A DNA stretch of 64,000 nucleotides from assembly GCF_025790165.1 (NCBI RefSeq), contig NZ_CP094970.1, positions 1,178,001-1,242,000 on the forward strand, written 5' to 3'. The translations under genes were made by a program, and so were the position numbers. Below are positions 23,648 through 32,711 of this stretch, piece by piece. The stretch's first letter is position 1. Each line of letters starts with the position of its first letter. The notes under the pieces are model-generated. The model did no database searches, was not told the DNA's origin, and worked only from the letters and a program-made list of their open reading frames with translations. The stretch is from Solicola gregarius (GTDB lineage: Bacteria > Actinomycetota > Actinomycetes > Propionibacteriales > Nocardioidaceae).

Positions 23648-24934
23648 ATGGCAGACCCGACCGGGCGTGACGCCGTCGCGGCGGTCTGGCGGATCGAGTC
23701 GGCGCGGATCGTCGGTGCGCTCGCACGCTACACCGGCGACTTCGCGCTGGCCGAGGACGTCGCGCAGGAGGCGCTCGCCGAGGCGCTCGTGAACTGGCCG
23801 CGCGACGGCGTGCCCGGCAGCCCTGTCGGATGGTTGCTCAGCGTCGGCCGACGCCGGGCGATCGACACGTTCCGACGGCGCTCCGCGCTCGACGAGAGGT
23901 ACGCCGCCTTCGCTCACGACCTGGGAGAGGGCGGCGCCGCCTCGGGCGGTGCACCCGCGGATCAGATCAGCGACGCCGAGGACGTGCCGTGGGATCCGGA
24001 CCGGATCGACGACGACGTCCTCGCGTTGACGTTCATCGCCTGCCACCCCGTCCTGTCCCGGGAGGCCAGGGTGGCGCTGACCCTTCGGGTGGTCGGCGGC
24101 CTGACGAGCGACGAGATCGCGAGGGCGTTCCTCGTGCCGACGGCGACCGTGCAAGCCCGCATCACGCGAGCGAAGAAGACGCTTGGCGCGGCGCACGTCC
24201 CGTTCGAGCTGCCACCCGCGTACGAGCGCCGCGAGCGACTCGGATCCGTGCTCAGCGTCGTCTACCTCATCTTCACCGAGGGGTCGTCGGCGAGCTCCGG
24301 TGAAGACCTGATCCGCCTCGACCTCGCGAGCGAGGCGCAACGCCTCGCTCGACTGCTCACCCGCCTGGTTCCGGACGATCCGGAGACGTACGGCCTGCTC
24401 GCGCTCCTCGAGCTGACCGCCGCTCGCTTCCCCGCCCGCACCGGTGCCGACGGCGAGCTCGTGCTGCTGGAGCACCAAGACCGCCGGCGGTGGGACCGCG
24501 CGGCGATCCGTCGAGGTCGAGCGGCGTTGGCCCGGGTCGAACGCGCGGGAAGAGGACTCGGCGCGTACGGTCTGCAGGCGGCGATCGCCGAGTGTCATGC
24601 CGTCGCACCGTCGGTCGACGCGACGAACTGGGAGCGGATCGTCCTCCTGTACGAGGCGCTCGGTCGACTCGCTCCGTCCCCGGTGGTCGATCTCAACCGA
24701 GCCGTCGCCGTCTCCATGGCCGAGGGACCGGCAGCTGCGCTGGCGATCGTCGACGAGCTCGCGGCGGCCGATGCGCTGCCGGGCTCACAGCTCCTGCCGG
24801 GAGTGCGCGGGGAGCTACTCGCCCGCCTGGGGCGTGTCGATGCCGCACGTACGGAGCTCGAACGAGCCATTCGCCTGTGCAGCAACGAACGTGAGCGCGC
24901 GGTGCTGGAGCGCAAGCGCGGCGAGCTCGGGTGA
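23648..24934 (+). CDS. ECF RNA polymerase sigma factor, ECF42 type with TPR-like C-terminal extension
   Basis: 428 residues. Sigma region 2 spans about 15-85 (ALARYTGDFALAEDVAQEALAEAL, then GWLLSVGRRRAIDTFRRR). Region 4 spans about 125-180 (LTLRVVGGLTSDEIARAFLVP, TATVQARITRAKKTL). The remaining 240 residues form an alpha-helical repeat extension (FTEGSSASSGEDLIRLDLASEA onwards, ending LLARLGRVDAARTELERAIR), which ECF42 proteins use in place of an anti-sigma factor for control. It would direct RNA polymerase to DGPF-gene promoters. It lies directly after the DGPF gene; no anti-sigma gene is nearby, consistent with the group. Confidence 0.92.
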   Translation: MADPTGRDAVAAVWRIESARIVGALARYTGDFALAEDVAQEALAEALVNWPRDGVPGSPVGWLLSVGRRRAIDTFRRRSALDERYAAFAHDLGEGGAASGGAPADQISDAEDVPWDPDRIDDDVLALTFIACHPVLSREARVALTLRVVGGLTSDEIARAFLVPTATVQARITRAKKTLGAAHVPFELPPAYERRERLGSVLSVVYLIFTEGSSASSGEDLIRLDLASEAQRLARLLTRLVPDDPETYGLLALLELTAARFPARTGADGELVLLEHQDRRRWDRAAIRRGRAALARVERAGRGLGAYGLQAAIAECHAVAPSVDATNWERIVLLYEALGRLAPSPVVDLNRAVAVSMAEGPAAALAIVDELAAADALPGSQLLPGVRGELLARLGRVDAARTELERAIRLCSNERERAVLERKRGELG

Positions 24935-24983
24935 ATCGCTCGCTGCACTGTTCGAACCTGCCTTTCCATGGCAAGGTGTGCGG

Positions 24984-25919
24984 ATGGAACAACGCGGGCA
25001 TCCCGAGAGTGACCCAGAGTTCCGACCTCTGGGATCCATCGACTTCGAACCGGCAACCTGCCCGGTCTGCGGCTTCGACGAGGTCGGCAGGCAGCTACGG
25101 AAGAAGTTCCAGGACATCGACCTGTGCTTCGGCGTCTGCGTACGGTGCGGCACGTTGTACGCGAACCCGCGCATGACCACCGACTCGCTGCACACGGTGT
25201 ACGACTCCGAGGAGTTCTTCGAGGGCCGGGAGAACAATCTCAACTACTACTCGTTCCTCAGCGGCGAACGCTATCTGCGCCGCACGGCGCGCGGACGCAT
25301 CGACCGCTTCCGCGACAAGGCACCAGGGCGCAACCTGCTGGAGGTCGCGTCGGCCGCCGGGTTCTTCCTCGCCGAGGCCAAGGAGAGCGGGTTCGATGCC
25401 GAGGGCGTCGAGATCTCGAAGCCGATGGCCAAGTACGCGTCGGATCGATGGGGCGTGCCCGTGCGAGCCGGATCGATCGAGGACGTCGAGCTGGAGGACG
25501 AGTCGTTCGATGTGATCGCCTCCTGGGGCGTCATGACCATCCTGCGCAACCCGGCGGCCGTGATGGCCAAGTTTCATGCCGCGTTGCGACCCGGCGGCGT
25601 CTGGGCGTTCAACACCTACGACTGCCGGTCGTTGTGGGGACGCCTGTTCGGCTCTCGCTGGTACATCCTGGTGCCCAACACCAGCCAGATCCACAATGAC
25701 CGCACGCTGCGCCGGCTCATCGACGAGGCCGGGTTCGACCTGGTGGCTCGACGGCGGGACCGTCCGTACGCGAGTGTCGAACGCCTCCTGTTCGTCCTGC
25801 TTTCCCACGTCAGTCACGGCGTACGCGACAAGTTCTTCGAGCGCGTGCACTTCCTCAACCGGCTGATCATCCCCGTTCGCGCCCCCGACACGTTCGAGTA
25901 CGTCTGTATCAAGCGCTAG
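24984..25919 (+). CDS. class I SAM-dependent methyltransferase with N-terminal zinc-ribbon-like segment
   Basis: 311 residues. The N-terminal part has paired cysteines (CPVCGF at about 25-30 and CVRCGTLYANPR at about 52-63), typical of sugar/lipid-associated methyltransferases with a small zinc module. The Rossmann core follows with NLLEVASAAGFFLAEAKESG (weak motif I), GVEISKPMAKYA (motif II), and SFDVIASWGVMTILRNP (post-motif). A later YILVPNTSQIHNDRTLRRLIDEAGF matches the methyltransferase-11/23 C-terminal pattern. ATG 24984 follows the sigma gene by 49 bases. It overlaps the convergent quiC gene by 11 bases. Substrate unknown. Confidence 0.8.
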   Translation: MEQRGHPESDPEFRPLGSIDFEPATCPVCGFDEVGRQLRKKFQDIDLCFGVCVRCGTLYANPRMTTDSLHTVYDSEEFFEGRENNLNYYSFLSGERYLRRTARGRIDRFRDKAPGRNLLEVASAAGFFLAEAKESGFDAEGVEISKPMAKYASDRWGVPVRAGSIEDVELEDESFDVIASWGVMTILRNPAAVMAKFHAALRPGGVWAFNTYDCRSLWGRLFGSRWYILVPNTSQIHNDRTLRRLIDEAGFDLVARRRDRPYASVERLLFVLLSHVSHGVRDKFFERVHFLNRLIIPVRAPDTFEYVCIKR

Positions 25920-27735
25920 TGGATCGCGGCGCCACCAACCGGTCGAGGCGCGCCTGTGCAGCGAGGCGGGTCGGAGCGCTGTCCGCGCCATAGCCGTCGT
26001 ACCCGTCGACGCGTTCGACCACCTCGAAGAAGACGCGTCCGATCCGGGGTGTGTAGAAGTGTCGGAACTCACCGCGATCGTCGCGGTCATAGAGCAGGTC
26101 GTTGCTCCGCAGGCGCTCCAGGACATCGTCGGCGAGGTCGAACCGCGCGCGTAGGTCGTCGTAGTAGTTGGCCGGAACGGGCAGCGGTCGGAGGCCACGC
26201 TCGCGCGCGTGCCGGGCGACCGCCGCCACGTCGTCGCACCGCAGCGCGACGTGCTCGGGGAAGCGCGTCTGTCCGGCCGGTGCGACATTCATCGGGATCC
26301 GTACGCTGCCGTTCGCATTGCTCATCACCTGGCTGCGCACCAGGCCTTGCGGTCCCGCGATCTCCGTCGCGCTCGGCGCCTCAAGGCCGAGGACGCTTGT
26401 ATAGAAGAGAACCGCCTCGTCGTGGGCCTCCCAGCTGTGCGCCAGATTGACGTGATCTACCGACGCGACGCCGCTGTCGCTCGCGACGTGGCCGTGTTCG
26501 AACTCCTCGGCCCAGAACGGCTCGGCGCCGCCCGCGGAGCGACCGTTGAGGAACACCTCGAGCCCGCTGGGGGCCACGAACCCGGAGAGCCGCTGCTCGC
26601 CCGCGTGCGTACGACGCGCGGCCGGTCGTACGGCCAGGTCTCGTGCGCGCTCGCTGGTCGCGGCGGCGTCGCGTACCTGGAACCCGACACCGGCGACGTG
26701 CGGCTCCAGGTCGCGGGCATGTTCCTCGTTGAGCACGATCCGCGCCTGGCCGGCCGACCAGAGGCGTACCGACTTGGTCCGATGCTTCCCCCGGAAGACG
26801 AGGCCGAGCTGGTCGAGCATGACCTCGACCCCGCTGGTGTCCTCGGCCTTGATCTCGACGTAGTCGAGGCCGGTCGGTACGTCGACGTCTGCGATCCGGC
26901 TCAGCGAATCGGTCGGGCCGAGGAGTCGGGCGGCTCGGTCCTCGAGCCAGACCAGCGAGCGCAGCGCGTGCTCTGCGGTCCGCCGCGTGTCGGTCTGTCT
27001 GAAGGTGTCGTTGAATACCTCGAGCGAGAGCGGGCCGTCGTACCCGGCCCGAGCGAGGTGCACGACGAACCGACCCAGGTCGAACGCGCCCTCGCCGGGG
27101 AAGAGCCGGTGGTGGCGGCTCCACGAGAGCACATCCATGCTGAGCGCCGGCGCGTCCGCGAGCTGGACGAAGAAGATCTTCTCGCCCGGGATGTCCTCGA
27201 TCGCAGCGGGGTCATGGCCCCGCGAGAGAATGTGGAAGCTGTCGAGGCACACCCCCACCGCTTCGTGGTCGACGCGCTCGACGATGCGCCAGGAGTGGCG
27301 ATAGTCGTCGACGTACGTGCCCCACGCCAATGCCTCGTACGCCACCCGGATCCCGTACGACGCCGCGAGATCGCCCAACCGATGCAGCTGGTCGGCCGAC
27401 ACCTGGTCGGAGTCGATGGTCGCCGTCCCGACGTTGCTGCAGACGAGAATGGTGTCCGCGCCCAGTCGCCGCATGACCTCGAAGCGCGTACGCGCCCGGC
27501 GCAGGTTGGCCTCGAGCAGGTCGGGCGTGACGCCCTCGAAGTCCCTGAAGGGTTGGTAGAGGTCGATGCTGAGGCCGAGCCGGTCGGCGAGAGCACGGAT
27601 CTCCTCTGGGCTGGAGTCGCTGACCACGAGGTCGGGCTCGAAGATCTCGACCCCGTCGAAGCCGGCCGCCGCGGCAGCGGTCAGCTTCTCCTCGAGGCTT
27701 CCGCTCAGGCACACCGTCGCGATCGAGCGTCGCAC
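25909..27735 (-). CDS. quiC: 3-dehydroshikimate dehydratase QuiC (TIM-barrel + HPPD-like VOC domain)
   Basis: 608-residue fusion. Residues 1-280 are a sugar-phosphate-isomerase-like TIM barrel with the metal ligands expected for bacterial 3-dehydroshikimate dehydratase: E134, D165, Q191 and E239, plus H168. Residues 285-600 are two vicinal-oxygen-chelate modules like 4-hydroxyphenylpyruvate dioxygenase, keeping the iron triad H428, H495 and E571 (FFEVVER). The family enzyme turns 3-dehydroshikimate into protocatechuate; the role of the dioxygenase-like half is unsettled. GTG 27735 starts 37 bases after aroE. It is the last gene of the TRAP/lactonase/dehydrogenase operon, which supports catabolism of shikimate- or quinate-type compounds. 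The 3' end overlaps a convergent methyltransferase. Confidence 0.92.
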   Translation of the reverse strand: MRRSIATVCLSGSLEEKLTAAAAAGFDGVEIFEPDLVVSDSSPEEIRALADRLGLSIDLYQPFRDFEGVTPDLLEANLRRARTRFEVMRRLGADTILVCSNVGTATIDSDQVSADQLHRLGDLAASYGIRVAYEALAWGTYVDDYRHSWRIVERVDHEAVGVCLDSFHILSRGHDPAAIEDIPGEKIFFVQLADAPALSMDVLSWSRHHRLFPGEGAFDLGRFVVHLARAGYDGPLSLEVFNDTFRQTDTRRTAEHALRSLVWLEDRAARLLGPTDSLSRIADVDVPTGLDYVEIKAEDTSGVEVMLDQLGLVFRGKHRTKSVRLWSAGQARIVLNEEHARDLEPHVAGVGFQVRDAAATSERARDLAVRPAARRTHAGEQRLSGFVAPSGLEVFLNGRSAGGAEPFWAEEFEHGHVASDSGVASVDHVNLAHSWEAHDEAVLFYTSVLGLEAPSATEIAGPQGLVRSQVMSNANGSVRIPMNVAPAGQTRFPEHVALRCDDVAAVARHARERGLRPLPVPANYYDDLRARFDLADDVLERLRSNDLLYDRDDRGEFRHFYTPRIGRVFFEVVERVDGYDGYGADSAPTRLAAQARLDRLVAPRSTSA

Positions 27736-27772
27736 CTCGATCTCCTTTCGGTCGGGTTCGTCCTTCGCCGGC

Positions 27773-28636
27773 TCAGTGCCCGGCGCGGTCGGCGGATGCG
27801 ATCAGCTCGTCGAAATGCGCGTGCATCCGCGCCGTGTTCGGTTCCCTGCCGGTGATCAGCCGCAGGCTGTCGACCGCCTGACCGACGGCCATCCCACCGC
27901 CGTCGAGGGTTGCGAGCCCTCGCGCGCGGGCTCGTCTGACCAGCTCGGTCTCCAGCGGGAAGTACACGACTTCCGCCACCCACGCGGACGGACGCAGGCG
28001 CTCGACGTCGATCGCGACGCCCGGGTGCTGTTTCATGCCGGTCGGCGTCACATGCACCACGCCGTCCGCGACCGGGAGCCACTCGTCGATTCGGCCTCCG
28101 CTGGTGACCAGACGTCCGCCGGACGCCTCGGCGAACCGCTGCACCATCGCCGAGGTGGCGTCCTCGTTGAGGTCATGGACGACGACGCGGTCGAGATCCA
28201 TGTCGACCAAGGAGGATGCGGTCGCCAGCCCGGCACCTCCCGCTCCGACCTGCACCACGGTCCCTCCGGCCGGGCGCCCGGCGAGGAAGAGCTCGAGGGC
28301 GGCACGAAATCCGGTGCAGTCGGTGTTGTGCGCCGTGCGCCTGCCTTCTCCGAGGAGCACCAGGTTGGCCGAGCCGACCCGGCGTACGACGTCGCTGCGT
28401 TCGTCGACGTACTCCAGCACCGCCAACTTGTACGGATGCGTCACGTTGGTCGCGACGAACCCTTCCGCTTCGAGCCGACTCAGCTCGGCGCCGAGGTCGA
28501 CGTCCGGCGAGTCGATCAGGTCGACGGTTCGGTACTCGTACTCGAGGCCGAGATGCTCGGCCTCCCGCATATGCATGGCGGGCGAGAGGGACGGCCCGAT
28601 CCCGTGACCGAGCAGTCCCACCTTGTAGCGCGTCAT
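27773..28636 (-). CDS. aroE: shikimate/quinate dehydrogenase (AroE family)
   Basis: 287 residues. The substrate-binding S-x-S motif is at S16/S18 in GPSLSPAMH. The catalytic lysine is K70 in NVTHPYK and the catalytic aspartate D106 in HNTDCTGF. The nucleotide-binding loop is QVGAGGAGLATASSL, and the adenosine-site residues in VVVHDLNE end with D-x-N rather than a basic NRT pattern, which favours NAD+ and a catabolic role. GGGMAVGQA is the C-terminal motif. Start ATG overlaps the lactonase stop by four bases. In an operon with a QuiC dehydratase it probably oxidises shikimate (or quinate) to the 3-dehydro compound rather than serving aromatic biosynthesis. Confidence 0.9.
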   Translation of the reverse strand: MTRYKVGLLGHGIGPSLSPAMHMREAEHLGLEYEYRTVDLIDSPDVDLGAELSRLEAEGFVATNVTHPYKLAVLEYVDERSDVVRRVGSANLVLLGEGRRTAHNTDCTGFRAALELFLAGRPAGGTVVQVGAGGAGLATASSLVDMDLDRVVVHDLNEDATSAMVQRFAEASGGRLVTSGGRIDEWLPVADGVVHVTPTGMKQHPGVAIDVERLRPSAWVAEVVYFPLETELVRRARARGLATLDGGGMAVGQAVDSLRLITGREPNTARMHAHFDELIASADRAGH

Positions 28637-29643
28637 CGGACCGCTCCGACGGGTGCGGCCGTCAGCAGCCGGCGTGGGTTGGCGATCATCATGGTCTCGA
28701 TCGCCGCGTCGTCGACTCCCTGATCTCGCAGCGTTGGTACGACGCGACGGCTCAGGTGGTCGGGCGTCCAGTGCGGTGCGTTCGTGCGCCGCCAGGAGGG
28801 AGGCGTGATCCGGCTGAAGTACGCGCTGTCGTGCGAGAGCACCAGCTGGCTCGCGTACCCCCGACGGACCAGCTCCGCGACCATCGCGATCCGGGTCGTG
28901 TCGTCGCCTGTGTGCGACATGCCGAAGCGGTCCATCCCGAGGGTGGCTCCGGTGTCGACGAGCTCGAGGACGTAGTCGAGGTCGGTGCTGTCGCCGCTGT
29001 GGCCGATGACCAGGTGCGATGCCGGTACGCCGCGCTCGAGGAAGAAGCGCGCCTGGTCGAGGCCGTTACGCAGCGCCGGGTTGCTGTGGGTCGTGACCGG
29101 CACCCCGGTCTCGTGGTGGACGGTCGCGGCCGCCTCCATCACCCGAACCACGTCCGGCGTGAGACCCGGTGCGTCGGTGACGGCCTTCAGTACGCCCGCG
29201 CGTACGCCGGTCTCACCGATCCCGTCGACGACGTCGCGCCGGAGGATCTCGACGAGCGGGTCCGGACCACCGACCAGGCGACCCGGACCGTGGGTGCGAA
29301 AGTACGGAGGCAGGACGTCGTCGGTGTACCAACCGGTCGCCGCGACGATGTTCACCCGCACCCGCCGTGCGACCCGGCCGACCAGCTCGGCACTACGCCC
29401 CAAGCCGGGCACGGTGAGGTCGACGACCGTTCGAACGCCGAGATCGAAGAGCTCCTCGAGCCCGCGTACGGCCGACGCCACCGCGGCGTCGGGATCCCAC
29501 TCGGGATGAGGGTGCTCTCGATCCAGCTCGGGGAACAGCACGAACAGGTGCTCGTGGGTGAGTGTCCACCCCAGGTCGGCGGCGTCCACCGACCCGCGGT
29601 AGGTAGGGACGGCGGCGCTGGGGTCGCCCCCAACGCCCGTCAC
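28633..29643 (-). CDS. phosphotriesterase-family metal-dependent hydrolase (probable lactonase)
   Basis: 336 residues in the phosphotriesterase (aryldialkylphosphatase) fold. Every metal ligand is visible: H30 and H32 in LTHEHLF, the carboxylated-lysine position K153 in VLKAVTD, H186 in TTHSN, H215 in IGHSGD, and D272 in LSHDSAYF. Most members hydrolyse lactones. The GTG start at 29643 overlaps the dctP stop (GTGA) and the stop overlaps aroE (ATGA), so it is embedded in the shikimate/quinate operon. A plausible role is opening a lactone form of the imported compound (for example a quinide or shikimate ester/lactone); this is inference from context. Confidence 0.87.
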   Translation of the reverse strand: MTGVGGDPSAAVPTYRGSVDAADLGWTLTHEHLFVLFPELDREHPHPEWDPDAAVASAVRGLEELFDLGVRTVVDLTVPGLGRSAELVGRVARRVRVNIVAATGWYTDDVLPPYFRTHGPGRLVGGPDPLVEILRRDVVDGIGETGVRAGVLKAVTDAPGLTPDVVRVMEAAATVHHETGVPVTTHSNPALRNGLDQARFFLERGVPASHLVIGHSGDSTDLDYVLELVDTGATLGMDRFGMSHTGDDTTRIAMVAELVRRGYASQLVLSHDSAYFSRITPPSWRRTNAPHWTPDHLSRRVVPTLRDQGVDDAAIETMMIANPRRLLTAAPVGAVR

Positions 29644-30644
29644 TGCGCCGAGTCCTTGATTGCCTCGTAGACCGCGAGCGAGTCACCCTTGAGGTTCTCG
29701 CGGAACCAGGCGTCGGTCTGGTCGGCGAACGCCTCCTGGTCGACGTCATCGACGATGTCGATCGCGTCCTCGCTCTCCCATTTGTCGAGGATCTCCTTCT
29801 CTGCCTTCTCGACGCACCCCGGCATCTGCTTCACGGCGGCGGCCACAGCGTCGTCGAGCGCGGACTGCTGCTCGCTCGTCAGATCGTCGTACGACGGCGC
29901 GGCCACGATCAGGTTCGAGTTCTGTGCATGGTCGGAGATGCTGAGATAGTCCTGCACCTCCACGAGGTTGCTGGCGTCGATGTTGGTCAGCGGATTCTCC
30001 TGACCGTCGACGACGCCCTGCTGCAGCGCGAGGTACAGCTCCTCGTACGCGACCTCGGTCGCATCCGCACCGAGTGCCTTGGCATTCAGCAGGAACTGCG
30101 GAGATCCGGGGAATCGCATCCGCAGCCCTTCGAGGTCCGCCGGCTCGCGGATCGGCTTGTTCGCGGTGAACTCGCGCGCACCGGCCGACCATGCGCCGAG
30201 GATCGAGACGTCGGAGGCGGCCTTGAAGTCCTTGCGGAGCTGGTCGGCCGCACCCTCCTCGAAGAACCTCTCCAGATGCGCGGCGTCGTCGAACGCGTAC
30301 GCCGCGTCGATCACGCCGACCGGGTCGTACACGGCCGCCAGCGCGGACGCGCCCTGGATGTCGATGTCGATGTCGCCGGACTGCACGGAGGCGATCCGGT
30401 CGGCGTCCTCGCCGAGCTGGCTGGCGGGGTAGATCTCTACCGACACCCCGACATCGGCGGCCTCGACCTCGTCCTTGATCACCTCAGCGCCACAGGTGTG
30501 CTGTGGCTGGTCCTCGGTGTAGCTGTGGGCGAGGGTCAGCTCGACGTCGCCTCCGCCGGACGAGTCGTCGCCGCCACAGGCGGCCAGCGCCAACGGGACA
30601 CTCAGGGCTGCGACGAGCGCGAGCCTCTCACGGTTGGTCTTCAT
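29640..30644 (-). CDS. dctP: TRAP transporter substrate-binding lipoprotein DctP
   Basis: 334 residues with a lipoprotein signal (LALAACGGDDSS). DctP-family features are LAHSYTEDQPQH at the start of the mature part, EIYPASQLGEDADRIASVQSG, and the carboxylate-binding arginine in LEGLRMRFPGSPQF, followed by LALQQGVVDGQENPLTNI. It binds an organic acid outside the cell and delivers it to DctQM, driven by a sodium gradient. Operon position argues for a cyclic polyhydroxy acid such as shikimate or quinate. ATG 30644 has GGAAAG upstream. There is a 76-base gap to dctM. Confidence 0.92.
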   Translation of the reverse strand: MKTNRERLALVAALSVPLALAACGGDDSSGGGDVELTLAHSYTEDQPQHTCGAEVIKDEVEAADVGVSVEIYPASQLGEDADRIASVQSGDIDIDIQGASALAAVYDPVGVIDAAYAFDDAAHLERFFEEGAADQLRKDFKAASDVSILGAWSAGAREFTANKPIREPADLEGLRMRFPGSPQFLLNAKALGADATEVAYEELYLALQQGVVDGQENPLTNIDASNLVEVQDYLSISDHAQNSNLIVAAPSYDDLTSEQQSALDDAVAAAVKQMPGCVEKAEKEILDKWESEDAIDIVDDVDQEAFADQTDAWFRENLKGDSLAVYEAIKDSAQ

Positions 30645-30720
30645 CGGACTTCCTTTCCTGGGCCGCCGGATGGGACCGGTAGCCCGCACTTCACTGATGG
30701 GGTAGGGGCAATCCCGAGGT

Positions 30721-31995
30721 TCATAGGCCGAGCCGATCCGGCAACCACGTCACGTAGCCCGGAAACGCGATGACTGTCAGACAGACGACGACGAGCGGTA
30801 CGAGGAACGGAAGCGTGCCCCGGAATACCTCTCCCACCGGGACCTTCTGCGTCGAGCTGAGTACGTAGAGCACCGTGCCGACCGGTGGCGTGAGCAGCCC
30901 GATCATCAGCGAGATGATCATCAGCACGCCGAGCACGATGGGGTCGACGCCGAGCTGCATGCTGATCGGCATCAGGATCGGCACCACCAGGACGAGCGTC
31001 GCGGTGGCGTCGATGACCGTGCCCAGGAGCAGCATCAGGACGGCGACCAGCAACAGGAACACCGTGCCGTCGTCGGTGAGCCCCAGCACGAACTCGGCGA
31101 GATCCTGCGGCACCCGCTCGCGCGCGAGCACGTACCCGAGCAATGCCGCGGAGGACACGATCAGCATGATCGCCGCGGTCGTCATCACCGTCTCCGAGAA
31201 GATCCGCGCCAGCATGCGTACGTGGAGTGCGCGGTACGCGAAGCCGAGCACGAACATGTACAGCGCGCCTACGGCCGCCGCCTCGGTCGGGGTGAAATAG
31301 CCGGCGAGGATGCCGCCCAGGATGATCACCGGCGCACCGAGCGGGAGGATCACCCGCCGGCCGGTATGAGCGACCCGCGCCCAGGAGAACCCGATGTGTT
31401 GGATGTCGGCCTGGCGGCGCACCAGGAGGAAGACCGTGATGCAGAGCCCGATCGCCATCAGGATTGCGGGGATCACCGACGCGGCGAACAGCGCCCCGGT
31501 CGACACGGCCGCCTGCCCCGCGAAGATGACGGCGGGGATGCTCGGCGGCATCACGGGTGCGATCAGCGCGGAAGCGCCGACGACGCCGAGACCGAACCGG
31601 CGCGAATAACCGTTGCGGGCCATGGCCGGAATCTCCACCTTGCTCAGCGCGGCAGCATCGGCGACCGCAGACCCGCTCATCCAGGAGAACCCCAGGCTGA
31701 CGCCGACACTGACGTACCCGAGACCCCCGCGGACCCTGCCGAACAGCGCGAGTGCGAAGTCGAAGAGGCGGTCGGCGATACCGGCGTGGTTCGCCACCAC
31801 GCCGAGCAGTACGAACAACGGGACGGCGAGGAGCGGGAAGCTCGCGGTGGAGTCGGCGATCAGCCGCATGGCGAGGCCGAGCGACTGGTCGGTCAACAAC
31901 AGGTACGCCAGGCCGGGCCCGAGGAACGCGAAGGCGACGGGAACGCGCAGTATCAACAGCGCGATGATGGCGAGCAGCAGCAGCGTGACGGTCAC
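30721..31995 (-). CDS. dctM: TRAP transporter large permease DctM
   Basis: 424 residues, about twelve hydrophobic spans. Typical DctM motifs are RVPVAFAFLGPGLAYLL near the start, SWMSGSAVADAAALSKVEIP and APVMPPSIPAVIFAG (the proline-rich reentrant loop), and LGTVIDATATLVLVVPILMP. It forms the translocation path with DctQ. GTG 31995 overlaps the dctQ stop (GTGA), so the two subunits are made together. Confidence 0.93.
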   Translation of the reverse strand: MTVTLLLLAIIALLILRVPVAFAFLGPGLAYLLLTDQSLGLAMRLIADSTASFPLLAVPLFVLLGVVANHAGIADRLFDFALALFGRVRGGLGYVSVGVSLGFSWMSGSAVADAAALSKVEIPAMARNGYSRRFGLGVVGASALIAPVMPPSIPAVIFAGQAAVSTGALFAASVIPAILMAIGLCITVFLLVRRQADIQHIGFSWARVAHTGRRVILPLGAPVIILGGILAGYFTPTEAAAVGALYMFVLGFAYRALHVRMLARIFSETVMTTAAIMLIVSSAALLGYVLARERVPQDLAEFVLGLTDDGTVFLLLVAVLMLLLGTVIDATATLVLVVPILMPISMQLGVDPIVLGVLMIISLMIGLLTPPVGTVLYVLSSTQKVPVGEVFRGTLPFLVPLVVVCLTVIAFPGYVTWLPDRLGL

Positions 31996-32582
31996 GGCCT
32001 TGCCTCGCCTTCGACCCGGCCGTCGAGGTCGACGGGCCCGTTGACCTGGATGTCGAGCTCGTCCGACCCGCTCGATGCGGGCACGCCGTACCGCGCCACG
32101 AGGGCCGCACCGACGGCCGCCCGGACCGCCGTACTGGCGAATCCGATCATGGGGATCACGTACACCCACGACATCGGGAGTCCGAGCGACGGTGAGGAGA
32201 GGTTCTTCGACTCCTCCACGAGGCTCTCGCACGCCCAGGCGAACCCGGCGCCGATGACGGTGACCAGTACCAGCGCGAGCACGTGCAGGGCGCGAACCAC
32301 CAGCTCGTTCGGGATGTTGTCGACGAGTTGCAGGGCAATGTGCCCGTCGCGGGTGACGAGGACGCCGGCGGCGGCGAACGTCAGCCAGACCAGGCCGAAC
32401 TGGGAGAGCTCGGCGGTCCAGGTGAAGCTGTCGATCGGCAGGTAGCGTTGGGCGGCCTGCAACAACACCAGTACGAAGATGAGCGCGAGCGCAAGACACG
32501 CAACGCCCATCTCGACTGCCGTCAAGATCCGTATCAGGCGCGCAAGCGGCGAGCGCCGCGTACGAACGGGGACTGCGGACAC
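31992..32582 (-). CDS. dctQ: TRAP transporter small permease DctQ
   Basis: 196 residues with four membrane segments. The signature W-x-E-E-like region appears as IDSFTWTAELSQFGLVWLTFAAAG, followed by DGHIALQLVDNIP. The start GTG 32582 has GGAG nine bases upstream; the longer in-frame reading begins with cysteine-rich sequence that looks non-coding. It is the first gene of the six-gene minus-strand operon dctQ-dctM-dctP-lactonase-aroE-quiC and is divergent from the LacI-type regulator. Confidence 0.9.
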   Translation of the reverse strand: MSAVPVRTRRSPLARLIRILTAVEMGVACLALALIFVLVLLQAAQRYLPIDSFTWTAELSQFGLVWLTFAAAGVLVTRDGHIALQLVDNIPNELVVRALHVLALVLVTVIGAGFAWACESLVEESKNLSSPSLGLPMSWVYVIPMIGFASTAVRAAVGAALVARYGVPASSGSDELDIQVNGPVDLDGRVEGEARP

Positions 32583-32666
32583 GGTGGGCACTCCTTCGCC
32601 GCCGGCGCACCCGGCGGTGTGGTCGCTGTCACAGGTTCCGCACACTAGGAACGCCCGTGCAACCGC

Positions 32667-32700
32667 GGCAAGTAGTTGCCAAAGTTGCCACTTTCGTGGC
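32667..32700. promoter_or_regulatory. candidate LacI-type operator region
   Basis: Between dctQ and the divergent LacI gene there is a group of short symmetric elements: GGCAA-GTAG-TTGCC (32667-32680) and AAAGT-TGCC-ACTTT (32681-32694), with GTTGCCA repeated at 32675-32681 and 32684-32690. This is the only symmetric sequence in the 129-base gap and is well placed to control both directions. Confidence 0.5.
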
Positions 32701-32711
32701 TACATGACGGC

